Shown here: positions 12,422-25,738 of the stretch, in pieces
Layout: each line of letters begins with the position of its first letter
How positions within the stretch are numbered: position 1 is the first letter of the stretch
The notes under the pieces: model-generated
Databases searched by the model: none
Seen by the model: only the letters and a program-made list of their open reading frames with translations
What the model was told of the DNA's origin: nothing
NCBI GenBank assembly: GCA_013397075.1
Contig: VWZS01005933.1
Location: 912,536-976,535, forward strand
DNA length: 64,000 nt
Reading direction: 5' to 3'
Source: Rhabdornis inornatus
Taxonomy: Eukaryota; Chordata; Aves; Passeriformes; Rhabdornithidae
Position numbers and translations under genes: made by a program

Positions 12422-15400
12422 CAGCATGTTGTCCCATTAGATCATAGAAATGCTTTACATTTCGACATTGCAAGAAATACACTAATCTATTTTATCTCAG
12501 ATAGGATGCAAAAATCAGTATGTTCCAGGGATATTTTAAACCCAGTTAGGGAGGACAGTCTTTTCAACATAACCCCAATATGCAAATTGTAAAAATGTAA
12601 TATAATAGTATGGGAGAATGTTAAAAATTAGATGGCATGGCTTTTAATTTCTTAGAGTGCCAGCTGAGAGGAAGAGCACAAAAAAATCCGTGATTTAAGG
12701 TTTTTATTGATTTTCTGGAAAGGGCTTTGGTTTCATGGAAGCGGATCTTTATTTTTCATCTCAAGCCTGACATTCCCACTCCTATTTCCCCTCCATTTCT
12801 TCCCTCTTCTATCTCCTTTCGCATGGCATCTGTCTGCTCCATACTGAGACCTTGCCTTCCCCACTGTGTTCTTCAGACTGGGCCCTGCCTGACTTCACAT
12901 TCAGGGGTTTGAACATTTTTTGGCACCTCAGCTCCAAGTCTCGCTCTTCCTCACTTCCTAAAGTCCAATTTTCATGCCTGCCTGGTCAGTGTTTCTTGAC
13001 ACAAGGTCCTTAAGGTAGGTTACCTCATGTAGATTTCCCACTGCAGCAAAGCCAAAATGGCTTATTCTTCCACCTTTTGTCTGGAAAAGCAAGGATCCTC
13101 ACTTCCTTAGAGACAAGACTGCCATCACTGAACACTCTCAAGCATCCCAGCTACAGAACAACTTTTAGGACCAATAGCAAGGCATTGTCTGACTACATAC
13201 GCCAGGATATTTCTCATCTCTTTTTGTGTCAGTGAAATACTCTCATTATGTATAAAACCTTACGGGTATTTAACTACCTCACTTTGACAGTCTTCTACTG
13301 AGCACATGTGAAGAGAATTTTTTTAACAGTCCAATTTCAAAGAATTTTCATTGAAGAGAAAGAGGAATGTATTAATTTTATTTGGGCAAAAGGCACACAA
13401 TATTTTCGATGCAATATTATTGTAAAAAAAAGTTCTTATTTCTGTGGTAGATCCTGTTCCCTTTAGCACTGTTTTCCCAGGAACAAAGGTTCTTGCATGA
13501 CAGTAGGGTTTATTTCTTGTTGGATCTTTCCTCTCTTTGCTGCCATTTTCCTCTTTCTTCAGTAACTCTGTGTCTAATAGGTTATCTGTACAACTAGAAA
13601 TGTTTTTCAATCCTTGTTTTGCATTATATTTTTTATTTCATATTACCTTGAAGCCTATTTGTAATATTCCACTAAGAAAGAACTGTGCCACTGAGGCATC
13701 CTGCAGACAACTGAAATATAAATGCAGTTGTGGACTCAGTCTTAAAAGTAAATTTGATGTGACAAGTTCAATGTAAAATCTTTGCAGTTCGTTTGAATCA
13801 GGTGTTTTGTTTGTGTTTTGTTGGTTTTTGTTTGGGTTTTTTTGGTGCAACTGACCAAAAAAAAAAAACTCACCAGAAATGAAAATTTAAGTACACAATT
13901 AATGTGACTGTTCACACTGACTTTCAAAGAGATATGATCTAGCATCTTAACCTAAAGAAGTTTATTTTACAAGGGAGAGATCATGACATAGGTTAAAAAG
14001 GGAGGGGAGACACTATATGTTTGTATTTAGCAGAGTTATGTATAACACGTAATTGAGTGAATCTATAACCCTTATCTTTCAATTCAAAAAGCAATGTGAG
14101 AATGTTGGCTCCAAATATGGTAGATATGTAACTATTCAATAGCTCTAACGTTTGCTATAAAACCTCTTGAGTATTATTTCAGTTGGGTCTCATGGGGGAG
14201 GAGAAGGAAGAAAATAATCTATTCAAGCTGTCTTGAATCCAGGGAGAATGCATTTGTTTAAAAAAGAAACAGGTGATATCTATAGTGAACTAGGTTCTTC
14301 TATTGATGTATATAATAACTCTTTTTTAAACTTAGATACTTTGGAAAAACAAAGCTGGCAAACAATTCTTCAGACACTATACATTCCCAATTTACACCTG
14401 GCCAAGTGACTGGGTTCTCCTTTCTTTACTTCAAGGCCTCAAAACTGCTGATCTTATTCAAGTATCACTGATATATTAGAAGAAAAATAAAGATCAAACT
14501 GACAGACTCAAATTCATTTAGTCATATAGTCTAAGAGATATAATCTCAAAATTGTATACATTGAAAGTTTTAAGTATTATGTAAATACTAATAATTAAGA
14601 CTATGTCATGAAATAATTATTTTTTCCTGATCACAACTTTTTATTTTGGGTGGTTTTTTTGTTTTTTTTATGTTGTAGTTTATATGAAAAAGTTTAAAAT
14701 ATCAATTTATAGGGTTGCTTACATTATTTATCTTACATATTATTTGTATAAGAGTAGACAGATTTTTGTACTATAGAACAAGTCTTTTACAGTGCTCATT
14801 AATGTATATTTAAGACTCCAAAGGAAGCTCATTACTTTTTTACTACTATGCTCGATAATTCAAAATTTAAAAAAATCTTAGATTTTAATCTAAAAAGTAA
14901 ATCAGATTTATATATATAATAATTGCATACTAGCCTAAAATAGATGATTTTTTTTCTAAAAATATATAGCTGCATATAAATTGAAAGCAAGAAAGAACTT
15001 AAAATCTAATTGCATTGTTTTCATTGAACCTTCACATTAAATCTTTGTGATCAATGTAGTCTCATTATCCCATTAACTTTTTTAACTGACTCTCCAGTTA
15101 ATACAAGTATCATTATAATAATTAGTCATTATCACAGCTAAAAGTACTGACCATCATGTCTGTGCTTAAGAAGATTATTCCTTTGAAGTACAGATCTAAA
15201 CTGTGGAAGAGCTGTTCATTTGACCTTTAATCTCAGTGGATTTAACTCCATTTATCCACAACATGCACAGCAAATAATCCTATTGCTGGAAAGGCCTCCT
15301 TTTCCTGTTTCTTGCTCCCCAAAACATCAGCATCCAAAATCATTTAGGAAGGTACCATTCCAGTGCCAGCTTTTGGAATAGCAGCTATCTGAGATTTACA

Positions 15401-16993
15401 GTGGTTTCCAGTTGAAAAACCAATTTCCTGACATACACTTTATCACTACAAAAACCTACACTTGTTCTCCTTCACCTCTTTCAAATTATATTTCTTGATT
15501 TTCTAGTCTTGCAAGAAATCCTTCTTCAACTTCAGTGGAGTTTTGCCTCATTACGTGCTGAACTGAGCCAAACATGAAGAATTCTAGTATTTTAACTCTT
15601 GCTATGCACCTCTGGGGGATTATTTACACATTGGGATCGGTAAGGAATGTGTTGATAAGAATGTAATTTTGTTAATAATTTAGGGTAAACTAAGCCCCAT
15701 AAAACAGAGGAAAATGTTGGTCAAGAACCAACTAATGTGTTCAGCTTGCTAATAATTCTGCTTTGTCTGCAGGAATTAATATATTAATTACTTATATTAA
15801 TAAATTGCACTTCAGTCTTCTCACTAGTTTAGCCAGTAGTGCTACCTGGCTTTTTAAATGACAGAAAATAATCCCAGAAGAAAAAATTGGAGGAAAATAT
15901 GTTGATGCCACGTCCCCATTAGCTTGGGGACAACACTCTACTTACAATATATTGAGGTTCAGGAGCGGAAGAAGTTAGGGAAAAGAAGTTATATGGATAG
16001 AGAAATATTACAAGCCAGCTTCCTGGAGAAACATAACTGAGACAAAATGTTTATAAAACTGCAAACAAGCACAAAGTATCAAAGTAATTTAAAATGTGAA
16101 GATATTAACAACAGAAAAGTGGGGAAAGGCTATTAAAAGAAGAACTAATCATATTAAAAGTCAAAATAATTTTGGAAGCTGTATTTCATATGTATATACA
16201 TAAAAGATAAGAATAAAAGAAAATATTTCAGCATTCTTGGATGAGATGTTAAAAAAGTCAGCCTGTAAGGGTTTATGCAACTGTTTAATAGCTAACAAAA
16301 CAAAGAATGAAGGTAACAGCAGTGCACAGGAAACGAGGGCTAGAGTATGCCTCAGGAGAGAAAGAGAGCCTCTTAATACAAAGTAAATTTAGAAAATATT
16401 GAGGTCAAACATGATTCTGGATAGGATTAAACAACAACATGGAATGACAAACACTGGTAGTTTACAGCAGAAAGGGAGTCTTAAGAGTCAAAGATAAATA
16501 TGAATTGAAATAACAAAAGCACTCTAAGAAGAAAAAAGACATTAAATCTCAATGATGATAAAGAAGTCCACCCTTCATCAGTGGAAAAGAACTCATTAAA
16601 CTAACTAAGGAAATAAATTGTATGTAAGAAAAAGGAGAGGGTACACTAGCTCTAGAGAAGGCAAAGGCCTGTCTTCAGGGCACCAGTAACGAAGCAGTTA
16701 AGTTTTGTCCAAGTACAGAATTCAATGAAGTGTTTTCTGGAACTTGACCAGATATAGAAAAATGCAAAGATTAAGTTTTCAAATCCAGGTGCCTCAAGTT
16801 AATCTACTAAAATCACGGTTAGATTTCAGTATCATAAATGAGAACTTAGAAGCCTACATCACCTACAAAATCTCCAGGGAAATGCATTCTATTAATCTTT
16901 TAGTCAACAGAACATTCTTAACATAAGCAACTTACACATTTATTTTTCCCAGCTTACTTGCAAGTTACTAAATTAGTACTAAAACCTACTTAA

Positions 16994-17025
16994 TGTGTGT
17001 GTGTGTGTGTATATACGTATATATA
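16994..17025. repeat. (TG)n/(TA)n microsatellite
   Basis: About eight TG units are followed by atatacgtatatata, which contains the palindrome ATATACGTATAT. It lies about 285 bases beyond the exon at 17310-17430, on the downstream side for FSTL5. Confidence 0.9.
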
Positions 17026-17309
17026 AACCACTTACTGTTATACACAACATCACAGGTGCAAAGCAAGTCCTCTGGACTATCTTTACACCTTTTAATATTT
17101 ATTATTATATGGAAGCAATAAATTAAAATTACTATGTTTCATTATTTTTAAGGTTATTTGAAGGAGAGCAATGAAGAAAAATTTATATACTTTTTCCTAT
17201 TAAGACATAACGCAATACCAAAAAAAAAAAAAAGAAGAACAGAAACAACAGATCTGCTTAGCAAAATTCAAGTTTCTTATGACTTGATAATTAGAACATT
17301 TTTCCTTAC

Positions 17310-17430
17310 CAGTCACTTGGAGAATATGAGTTTGATAGACCTTATCATACCCATCAGCATAGCAGGTGTAATTTCCTATATGAGTTGTGGTAACCTTAGT
17401 GATGTACAAGGACCCATCATCTCCAAAATC
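17310..17430 (-). CDS. FSTL5: FSTL5 exon: second half of Ig-like domain 1
   Basis: Internal coding exon of 121 bases (40 codons plus one base). The acceptor reads ctttcctggtag on the minus strand and the donor is gtaagg. It starts in phase 0 after the exon at 38337-38503 and leaves one base (G) that completes a valine codon with the next exon. The peptide starts DFGDDGSLYITKV and contains the F-strand cysteine in HIGNYTCYADG, which would pair with the cysteine of the preceding exon to close Ig domain 1. NYT in the same motif is a potential N-glycosylation sequon. It ends with THILQVT. The split of the domain by a phase 0 intron, with phase 1 introns at the domain borders, fits a duplicated Ig module. 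The identification rests on peptide similarity to FSTL5 recalled from memory. Confidence 0.94.
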
Positions 17431-17989
17431 CTACCAGGAAAGATTAAAAATAAGGTTATTACAATTAAGCCCACATCTCTATAGTAATTATGGTCATCAT
17501 CTTGGCAACAAAGCTGTGATGCAAATATCAGACATCACACATCACAAATATTTAACCAGAATATCTGACAGTAATCTGAAATTCAAATATAATACTTGTG
17601 GATAGTGGAGTTTTTTAATCTGGCTACATATATTGTGACTGTAAAAGAAAATACGACTTTTATTTTAACAACTACTTAAACTCGGCAGAAGCAATATGTT
17701 TATTTAGCTATGACAGTTATTTGCAGAAGAAAATCTGTTGAGGATTGCATCTGACTAGAGAGAAAAATGAAATCTATGCAAAAATTAACACGTTAAATGA
17801 CATCTTGTGAAAGTGTTGCCATCCTTTGTAATGAGCAGACATGAAAAATAAAAATCCTAGTTTTTCTTCTAATTCTCATTAGATTGAGTGATACATTACA
17901 GAAGTACTAGTGCTGTAAACTGATTTCAGGGATCTGGGATTCCTGAAAGTGAGTGTTTGTGATCAAGACCAAGGCAAAAGAGGCTTTTA

Positions 17990-18560
17990 GTACATAATTA
18001 TCTTCTACTTATTTGGCACTGGGTGCATGCCAGCTCAGCAAAAGGTCCATATTTTCCTCTGTCTTTCTTTGTTGCTGATATAGTGCTGAAACTCTGTAGA
18101 CCTTCATATCTCTGACCAAATCCAGTTCCAGATGGCTTCATCTTTCCTTATCTGCACATTCAAATAGAGTCTCCATGTTCTTCCTGGGTCACCTGTCATT
18201 CCTTACATCTTTTCTTTTTTATTTGAATTCTTTCAAGAGCTCCTTGTTCATTAATACAGACTCCTGGCTGCTTTTGATTTACAGTTCATCATAAAAGTCT
18301 GTTCTTGAGCACAGAGGAGGTCATCCTTGAAAATCAACCATCTCTCTTAGACCCCTTTTGTTTCCAGCACGATCTCCTATGGAATTCTTCCAAGCACACC
18401 CTTGAAGAGGCAGAAGTCTCCTCTCCTGAAGTCCACGGTTGTATTGCTTTTTGCCCTGCTGTCTCCTCTTAGGCTCCTCGACTCTGCCGTCTCATGGTCA
18501 CTGTAGCCAAGGTTGTCCCCACCTTTATAACCCAAATAAATTCTTCCTTATTTGTTTCTT
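17990..18560 (-). mobile_element. Old CR1 LINE fragment, minus orientation (probable)
   Basis: The plus strand carries phrases that recur in antisense CR1 copies, such as tgccctgctgtctcctctta near 18451 and tctcatggtcactgtagcca near 18491, within a moderately GC-rich island in AT-rich intron. No intact frame remains. The borders and subfamily are uncertain, and the identification is from recall of bird repeats. Confidence 0.55.
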
Positions 18561-21389
18561 CAAACTTTGTAGCCTTCTCTATAAAGCCCTCAAATCCATG
18601 AAGACTTTATCAAAAGCTTGCAAAACCAAAAACTTTAGCTACAATACCTCAGTCACAAAGCCTATAAATTGCACAGGAAAGGAACTTTGATAGAAAATAT
18701 TACTATGTGCCCCCTTATCCTTACATTCTGTCTTTTGCATCTTAAAAATGACAAAATAATGAGCTACATTAACCTCTGGTTCATTATTTTTTTCAGTTCT
18801 CACTTTCCAGTTTTTGTTCTTACTCAGACAACAATGACCTCAATGCTTTTATGCACATATTTAATTTATGATGACTTTCACTATAACATTTTAAGTCTTT
18901 TTGTAGACTGAAATTTAAACATGAAAACTGAAATCTCTATGAAATTCCTTTTAATTTCTCAGTTTTTTTTCTTTAAATAAACTCAAAATAATATTCAAAA
19001 AACATATGTCTCACTGTATTTCTTAATCCAAAGATGTGTGGGCAACTAAATTTCACATTGCACGACTCTGCACTTCCGAAGATTCTTCTAGCTGTTCCTT
19101 GGGAGAAGGAAAACAACTCACCTAAAAATTAACCTACCTGGTAATACTATCAATAACTTGACTTTCTCAGGATAACTATAGGTTTCTCTATTAGCACTTT
19201 GGTTACACAGAAAATATTTCTACCAAATCTTCAATATACCATTATATGTTAACACTGCAAAGATCAAAAAAGGGACCCTCTTTCAGAATCCATTTCTATC
19301 TTTGATGATGCAAATCAATACCACTGGATTTCTCTTCAGAATAACCCACCCGACTAACTTCAATAAACTTCCTTATTGGATGTTTTGATCTTTATCTCTT
19401 TCTAAAATGTATGAAGCAGAAAATCAATTTACATTTTCCCCCTTACAAGCTGAACACACGTTTTCAAAGCGTTCCTCTTCAACAGCATTATTAGTGGAAG
19501 ATGAAAGAACAGATATTCAAAAGAGCCACACTACAGGTACTTATATTTTATCTGAAAAATGGATATTGTTTTTGCCATCTAGAATTTTTTGCCTAATCTC
19601 TGCCAAAGGTATTTGTGAACAGAATAGGGCATAGGATGGAGTGGATAAAAATTCAGCTGCTACAAGGCAGTCTGGAGACTAGTTTACTTTAACATTCCTT
19701 ATGCTAAATTATTAGGCACTGCTTTGAAGCATGCTTACCTGTTTCAGCTCTTTAACTGATTCATTGTGACATACGGTATCTTTAGCTACCATAACTATTT
19801 TCTAAGTAAATGGGTAACTGTGTTATGGTTGCACCCTTCTTTTTCACAAAAACCATGGAAGAAACATTCCTGTGGTTATTTTACATTAGTGTTTCAATAG
19901 AATTCACACATGATGACACTCAGAGAGTTAGAATTGTATGGATAGCATGTTTTGTTGGTAGTGGTGAATTTTATCTGGTTGTTTGCTTTGGGTTTTTTTA
20001 CAACTACAGAATAAATGTCCCTAGTTATACCGAGTTCAATGTTTGTTTTGTTAATTAAAGCAAACTACTCAATACAAAGTGAACTTAATGTTGTGAGCAG
20101 CATTTGAAAAGGTATGGTGAAGTACAAATAGCTACTTGAAACTGCACATTGACAAGTATTTAATGTTTTATTGACTAACTCACAAGCGAAGTAATTAAAA
20201 AAACCCCTGTATCTATACTGACACACAAACATCTTCGAAACAGAGCCATCAAACATCAACAGCAAAAAATACCGAAAAGCATTTTTTTACATTTTGGAAA
20301 ATATATTTGATGATAGTAAAAAAAAATTTGCTACAAACTCAACTTTTGTTCCCCTGCCAGTCAAATAGAAGTGGCAAGGTACTTCTAAAATTACATTAAG
20401 AAACTCTATTTTTGTCATATATGAAAAGATAGTTAAAAGATATATAAAAAGATTGTTAAAATAATTTTAACAATTATTTTAACAATGATTCCACTGCAAT
20501 TCTGTTCTCCTGAAGAACTTGACATTTTACAAATCATGATATATGTTATAAATAATGAGCAAAATAATATGGAAAAATACTTTAATTTGATAGTGAATCT
20601 TTGCTGTGCTCTCTTACTGTTTATAAAAGGGAAACTAAAGGTGATTTTTGGTTTTGAATCAGCAATTATTTCCTTGGGTTTATACCCTGCTTTCATATGC
20701 TAACGCTTTGCATATAAGAGAATTTATGACCATTTTCCAGCACTTCTTCATTAACAGCTCTAGGAAGACTGTTCCTAGCTTTTTCCCCATGGGAGAACAT
20801 ATAATGAAACAGACTGCTTGAATTTGTTCATCATCACAGAAGCTAGGAGTGGTTTTGGTTTGGTTTGTGGTATTTTGGTTTGGTTGTGGTATTTTTGGTT
20901 TTCCAGCATTTTTTTGCCCATTTATTGCTTTCCTAAATAACTTTTTTGGTTTTTTGGCTTTGTATAAATTATTTTTAAAACAGAAAAAAGGAAAAAAGAA
21001 AAGTACATAGGCTATTTGAACTGAAGATGTGAATTCTTACTTACACTATGCTCAAACAGAAAAAAAACCAATTTATTGTGTCCTTAATAAATGGAATTAG
21101 TGAACACCAAATTTTATGAATTCATAGGTTTTCATATTACCTTTATTTCTATTTGCAGTCTTTACCAAATCCACAAAAAAGGAAAAAATTATATTGTTTG
21201 GACTCTTTTTTATTTATGGTTAACAGAGTTAAAATAGTTCAGTTATAATGATAACACACTCTGGGTGAGGGCGTTTCCCTTCTTTTTAAAGAAAAATCTT
21301 GATTTTTTTAATGGGGAAAGGCAAAAAACCCCACATCATCTGTCACTGAGGCGATCAGGTAGAAAATCTGAAGCTAAGAATTAAAATTT

Positions 21390-22055
21390 TGTCTTGGTTT
21401 GCTAGGCTGTCCTGGGGTGACTTTATGATGTTGAATTGTATCCCCATTCGTCTGTTTAGCCCAGAAATAAGTTTTGCACCTTTAAAACTAGATCTGAGAG
21501 CGAAGGGGGGGAGAAGGAGAAGTGGTAGAATGTCTGAGACAGTTGCTTTCGAAACATAGAGAGCTTCAGCATTTCTTCTCTCGGGCTGTGCTGTCCGCAG
21601 CACGGACAGACAGTGGGAGAGAGCTCTCCTTCACTTTTTATTAGTTTTTTGGCTAACTGAGACTAAGAAGTTCCTCGGACTGTGGGTTTACTTTTTCTTT
21701 GAACTGTTCAAACCTCCTCTGGACTGAAAACCCAGAAGAACACCAGGAGCTCACACCTGTGGCCCACCTGTGGCATTTCCCAACACTGGAGGGACTGATA
21801 AGAGACTGAGTGAGCCGAGCTACACTCCACAACAAGGACTTTCTGAATTTACCATCTCTTCAGAACCGCAAGAGGTTTTATTGTTTATCCATTTTTTTGT
21901 GCTTGTGAGTGCTTTTCTTGCTGAAAAACAGTTTTTTCCACTTTTCTCCAAGGAAATCTTTTCCCGAACCAGTTCAGGGAGGAGCCACTTGAATCTGCTT
22001 TCTAGAGGGACCCCATTCGGAGGATTCCACCCTAATTTTGCCCTAAACCAGGACA
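21390..22055. mobile_element. LTR-like element, ERVL type (probable)
   Basis: A 666-base segment that begins TGTCTTGGTTTG and ends TAAACCAGGACA. The short inverted ends (TGTCTTGGTTT / AAACCAGGACA, one or two mismatches) and the base composition are like passerine ERVL LTRs. I find no matching target duplication: aattt precedes it and taggg follows. It may therefore be an old solo LTR with decayed flanks, or one end may be misplaced. A 145-codon frame (21770-22207) crosses the 3' border and is not a gene. Confidence 0.6.
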
Positions 22056-22283
22056 TAGGGGAAAGCTGTATCAATAATTGCAACCAAATATATTTTCAAA
22101 ACAACAGTCGTTTGCTTGTAAAACACAACCATATTCCCGTTTATTTCCTGTACATTAGTTCAAGATTTCTGCATTTTATTTCAGTCAGCTCATGGAAGTA
22201 CCAGTAATACTAGTGTCACGTTCTTGCTCATATTTTAAATAATTTTCAGTATCTCTAACCTCTTTTATTACAAGGACACAGAG

Positions 22284-22387
22284 AGTAGATAACCTACTAG
22301 GTTAGATAAGGGTTAGCCAACCTACTAGACAATCTAGTAGATAACCTACTAGGTACACAAGGGTTAACTGAAAACGTTTTTAAAAAT
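22284..22387. repeat. Imperfect local duplication, about 52-bp spacing
   Basis: The string agtagataacctactaggt occurs at 22284 and again at 22336, each copy followed by a related agggtta segment. A further partial match (aacctactag) lies between them. It contains the near-palindrome acctactaggt. Confidence 0.7.
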
Positions 22388-25111
22388 AAATATGTATGGT
22401 TCGTTTGCCAGATAAACTCAGCTCAGGCTTTTCGTGCTAATGTCAATGTTAAAACTCCTATTTTTCAGGTAATCGGTTTCCCTATTCACATTGGCAAAGC
22501 AATGCAACTCTGCACTTTCCTACTGACTGTCAAAAAAAAATTATATTCCACAAAGAAATCTGAAAAATTTGCATTTGGCAGAAATCTTAGGTTTTTTTAA
22601 GTTTTCCTTCTAGATTCAGAGGAAAAACAAAACCAACATTTCATAAGCACAAATTTTGCATACTTTCTCTCAGTCTCAAATTTTACAGCTGCAACAAGAA
22701 CAAATCATGAATCTAGTGTAAATCCACTGGTTGAAAAATCAGCCTGACAGAAAATTGCAAATCATGCCAAAGCTTAAAGAAGGAAAGAACACATAAGCAC
22801 TAGTACAGTAAATGCAGTAGAAAGTAACAAAATCTTACGAGAAACTGTTCTCAAGAATATAACACCAGACACCAATTCATGACTATTAATGCAGGCTAGT
22901 TTTAGTCAAAGGAAATTAACCTTCCTAAGCTTCTTTTAGAGTCATTTGAGAAAGCTCAGGGTAGCAAAATCCTTTTCTGGGATCGTTCAGTGGATCTGTC
23001 ACCGCTCACTGTTTTAGCTACCACCCACTGTCTAGCTCTGCTAGACCATGAAAACAAACTTCCTAGCTACAATTAGACATTCCAAGCATTTCATCAGTTC
23101 CTCTTTTCTTGACACTGGGGAGAACAGAAAGAAGAAAGCAAATAATGACTGAATTCTACAAAGGTTGTATCTCATTACCACAAACAGCTTTACTAGCCTT
23201 ACTCTACTGATGCCTGGGTAAAGCGGTGGTCATTTGGTGAGTAATTCAAAACATCTAACTAAATCTCCAATGCTGAGAAAGTCTTCATGCATACCTTCCT
23301 AAGCTTGTATTACAAACGGTCAATGCAGAGGTCACCCTCTATTCTTGCTTCCTGAAATAAGACTTTGTAATGCATGAGCCCAGGCTGTTAGTTGAATTGA
23401 GCAGGATTTGGCTGTATTCAGGAAATCTGAGAAAGAAATTATTTCTCTGACTATAAATTAATATAACAACACTGTACCTGTTTAAATAATTAATTAGATA
23501 TGTATGGTTTTCCCTTTGTTCTCTGGGATACAGTAAGGACTGCAATTTCACTTCATGAGGGAATAGTAAGTTAATAAATGGTAATATCCATTATTCTATG
23601 GAAAACATGCAATTGCTTTGTGCTTTTCAAAAAATGTCAGTTGATTAAAAATTGGTTTTGCTATTTTGAAATCCAGTAATGCTCAAACCTCCCAAGAACC
23701 TGAAGAGGTATGACACAGAAAAGTGGCAGAACACGCCTCAATGCTAGATCACCAGTGAGAATAATGATTTCATTTGCTACATAGATGTGTAAAGAGAATT
23801 TGGAATTTTTTTCTTGTTTATGGCAGACACTAGACATAAGTGAGAGCTTTGCCAACGTACTAGAGCTCTTGAGGCTAGCCATAAAACATCATTAACCTTT
23901 TACTTCCCCAAAAACTCTGTAATTTTATGCTATCTTGTGATGAATTGGCAATAAGGAGTGCTAATTTATTTAGACATTCAAAATCTCCAACTGAGTAGAT
24001 GCAGTATATTTTAAATGGAAAATTCAGCATGCTCTGATACAGCTTTTTTATTGCTTCATGTTACATAGAGATCTTCAGAATGACTCATATACCATTTAAC
24101 TTTTAGTCCTTTCTAACAAAACAAATTGTAATATAATCAGATTTAATCAGACAAATCTATTTGACATTAATTTCTCATATTTTTCAAATTAAACTCATAA
24201 CCAATGAGATGAATTTATAATAATTACCCAATTACCACAGTTTGTTATCATTCCCCCAAACTGTTTTGTTTTTTTTTAAATTCAGCCTTAATTGTACATG
24301 TATTTATTATTACACTCCAAGCTAGTTCTGCAAACAGAAACTAGCTTTGCACTATGAAGTTTACTTGGATCATACTCCAAAGTGTATCTAAGTGTTAGGA
24401 GGGCCCAGACGAGCAGCAGTACTGATGTAATTTACCCTCTAAGGTGACTCAGTTTATAGCTAGATTCGTGTAATGACCTTCTAGCAAGTGCATCTCCACT
24501 TCTGCTTTCCTTCTTTAAAGACATTTTATTTGTAGAAAGAGTGCAAAGAAATCACTGAATATTCCCTAATTTTTTCTGATTCTAAAAATATCACACTATA
24601 TAATTACACTGTGCTAAGATGTATTCTGTTTTCAAATACTTATATTACAAACGATTTAGTTATAAATTTATAAAGTTTATTGGAATTTTTGATCTTCCTA
24701 CTGAATAAAACACTGGATTTCAGTTTTAGTTGCATGAGTCCAAACCCCTTTTCTTATACTGAAAATAAGTAATATCTTTGGTTCCTGAGCTGCACTCATC
24801 TTAAAATAAAATAACTCATTCCATAGAAACAAATTTTTCCAGATGTTTCTTTACAAACTCAAGAGAATCTAAAAAAACAAAAAAAACCAAACCAAAACCA
24901 AAAACAACAACAACAAAAAAACCCCTTAAATATTTGTATTACTCAAATTTTCATCCACTTATTATCTAGTCCTTCCCATGTATTTATGAATTATCCAGGA
25001 GTGAGACAGACAAGTAGGCAGAGTGTCTTCAACGTTTATGCAATCTACAGAAGCCCTGTGGGATAAAATTTGGGTTGTCACAAACTCCTTTATGTACATG
25101 TGATAAACCTA

Positions 25112-25738
25112 TGTCCTAGGTTACAATGTAAAGATGTGTCCAAAAGTATGTATTCTATCACCATCTGTTGAAACCAGGTGGGGCAGTGATCCTTATCTCC
25201 AGAGGGGGTGTTTTCTGTTAATGGGTCATCTAATAAAACCAGGTGGGGCAGTGTTCTTTATCTTTTCCACGACCCATCCTTCCTCCAGGGAGGTATCTTC
25301 TGTTAATGGGCCATTGAGTCTCACTGCATGACTGATAAAATGACATCATCCCATTGGGAGATGCTCCACCCAGGGGGAGGAGCCAAGCCTTTTCTACCTA
25401 GATAAAAATATGAGATTTGGAACACCAAGGCAGTCTTTTTCCACTGGATTCCAGAGGAAAACCAGACCTTTCCACATCATCACTGGACCTTCAGAGGAAA
25501 ACTGCACCCTTCTGCAGGAGCACCACTTCAACTGAACCACATCTGTCATCCAGGAGGACTGCAGCCACCATTCAATCAAACTGCTACCAACACCCTGACA
25601 GGATGTCAGGTTGTATTCTGACTCTGGCAGTGGTTTTTCTTTTGTCCTATTGCATGTATTTTATTTTTTCTCTTTTTCCCTATCAAATTGTATTTCTGAC
25701 TTGGAGTCTCTCACTGGTTTTGCTTTCAAACCAGTACA
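25112..25738 (+). mobile_element. Solo LTR (ERVL type), 5-bp target duplication
   Basis: A 627-base element that begins TGTCCTAGGTTACA and ends AACCAGTACA. It is flanked by the perfect 5-bp direct repeat accta at 25107-25111 and 25739-25743. Five-base duplications are typical of class III (ERVL) integrations. Its first part holds two related copies of a motif: aaaccaggtggggcagtg at 25171 and 25236, and ttctgttaatggg at 25213 and 25298. This looks like a duplicated U3 regulatory unit. A TATA-like gataaaaata lies near 25400. The order of parts suggests plus orientation, antisense to FSTL5. No internal retroviral genes are present. Confidence 0.85.

Larger units (their letters stand above)
8051..17309 (-). 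other. FSTL5: FSTL5 intron between Ig domains 1 and 2
   Basis: A 9,259-base intron in this assembly. It contains the duplicated block 8553-10486 / 10488-12421 with opposed CR1 fragments and the single N at 10487. If the duplication is an artefact, the true intron is about 7.3 kb. From 12422 to 17309 I recognise only a pyrimidine-rich stretch around 12740-13180, an A- or T-rich tract at 13800-13870 and a TG/TA microsatellite at 16994-17025. No gene is supported. Confidence 0.85.
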
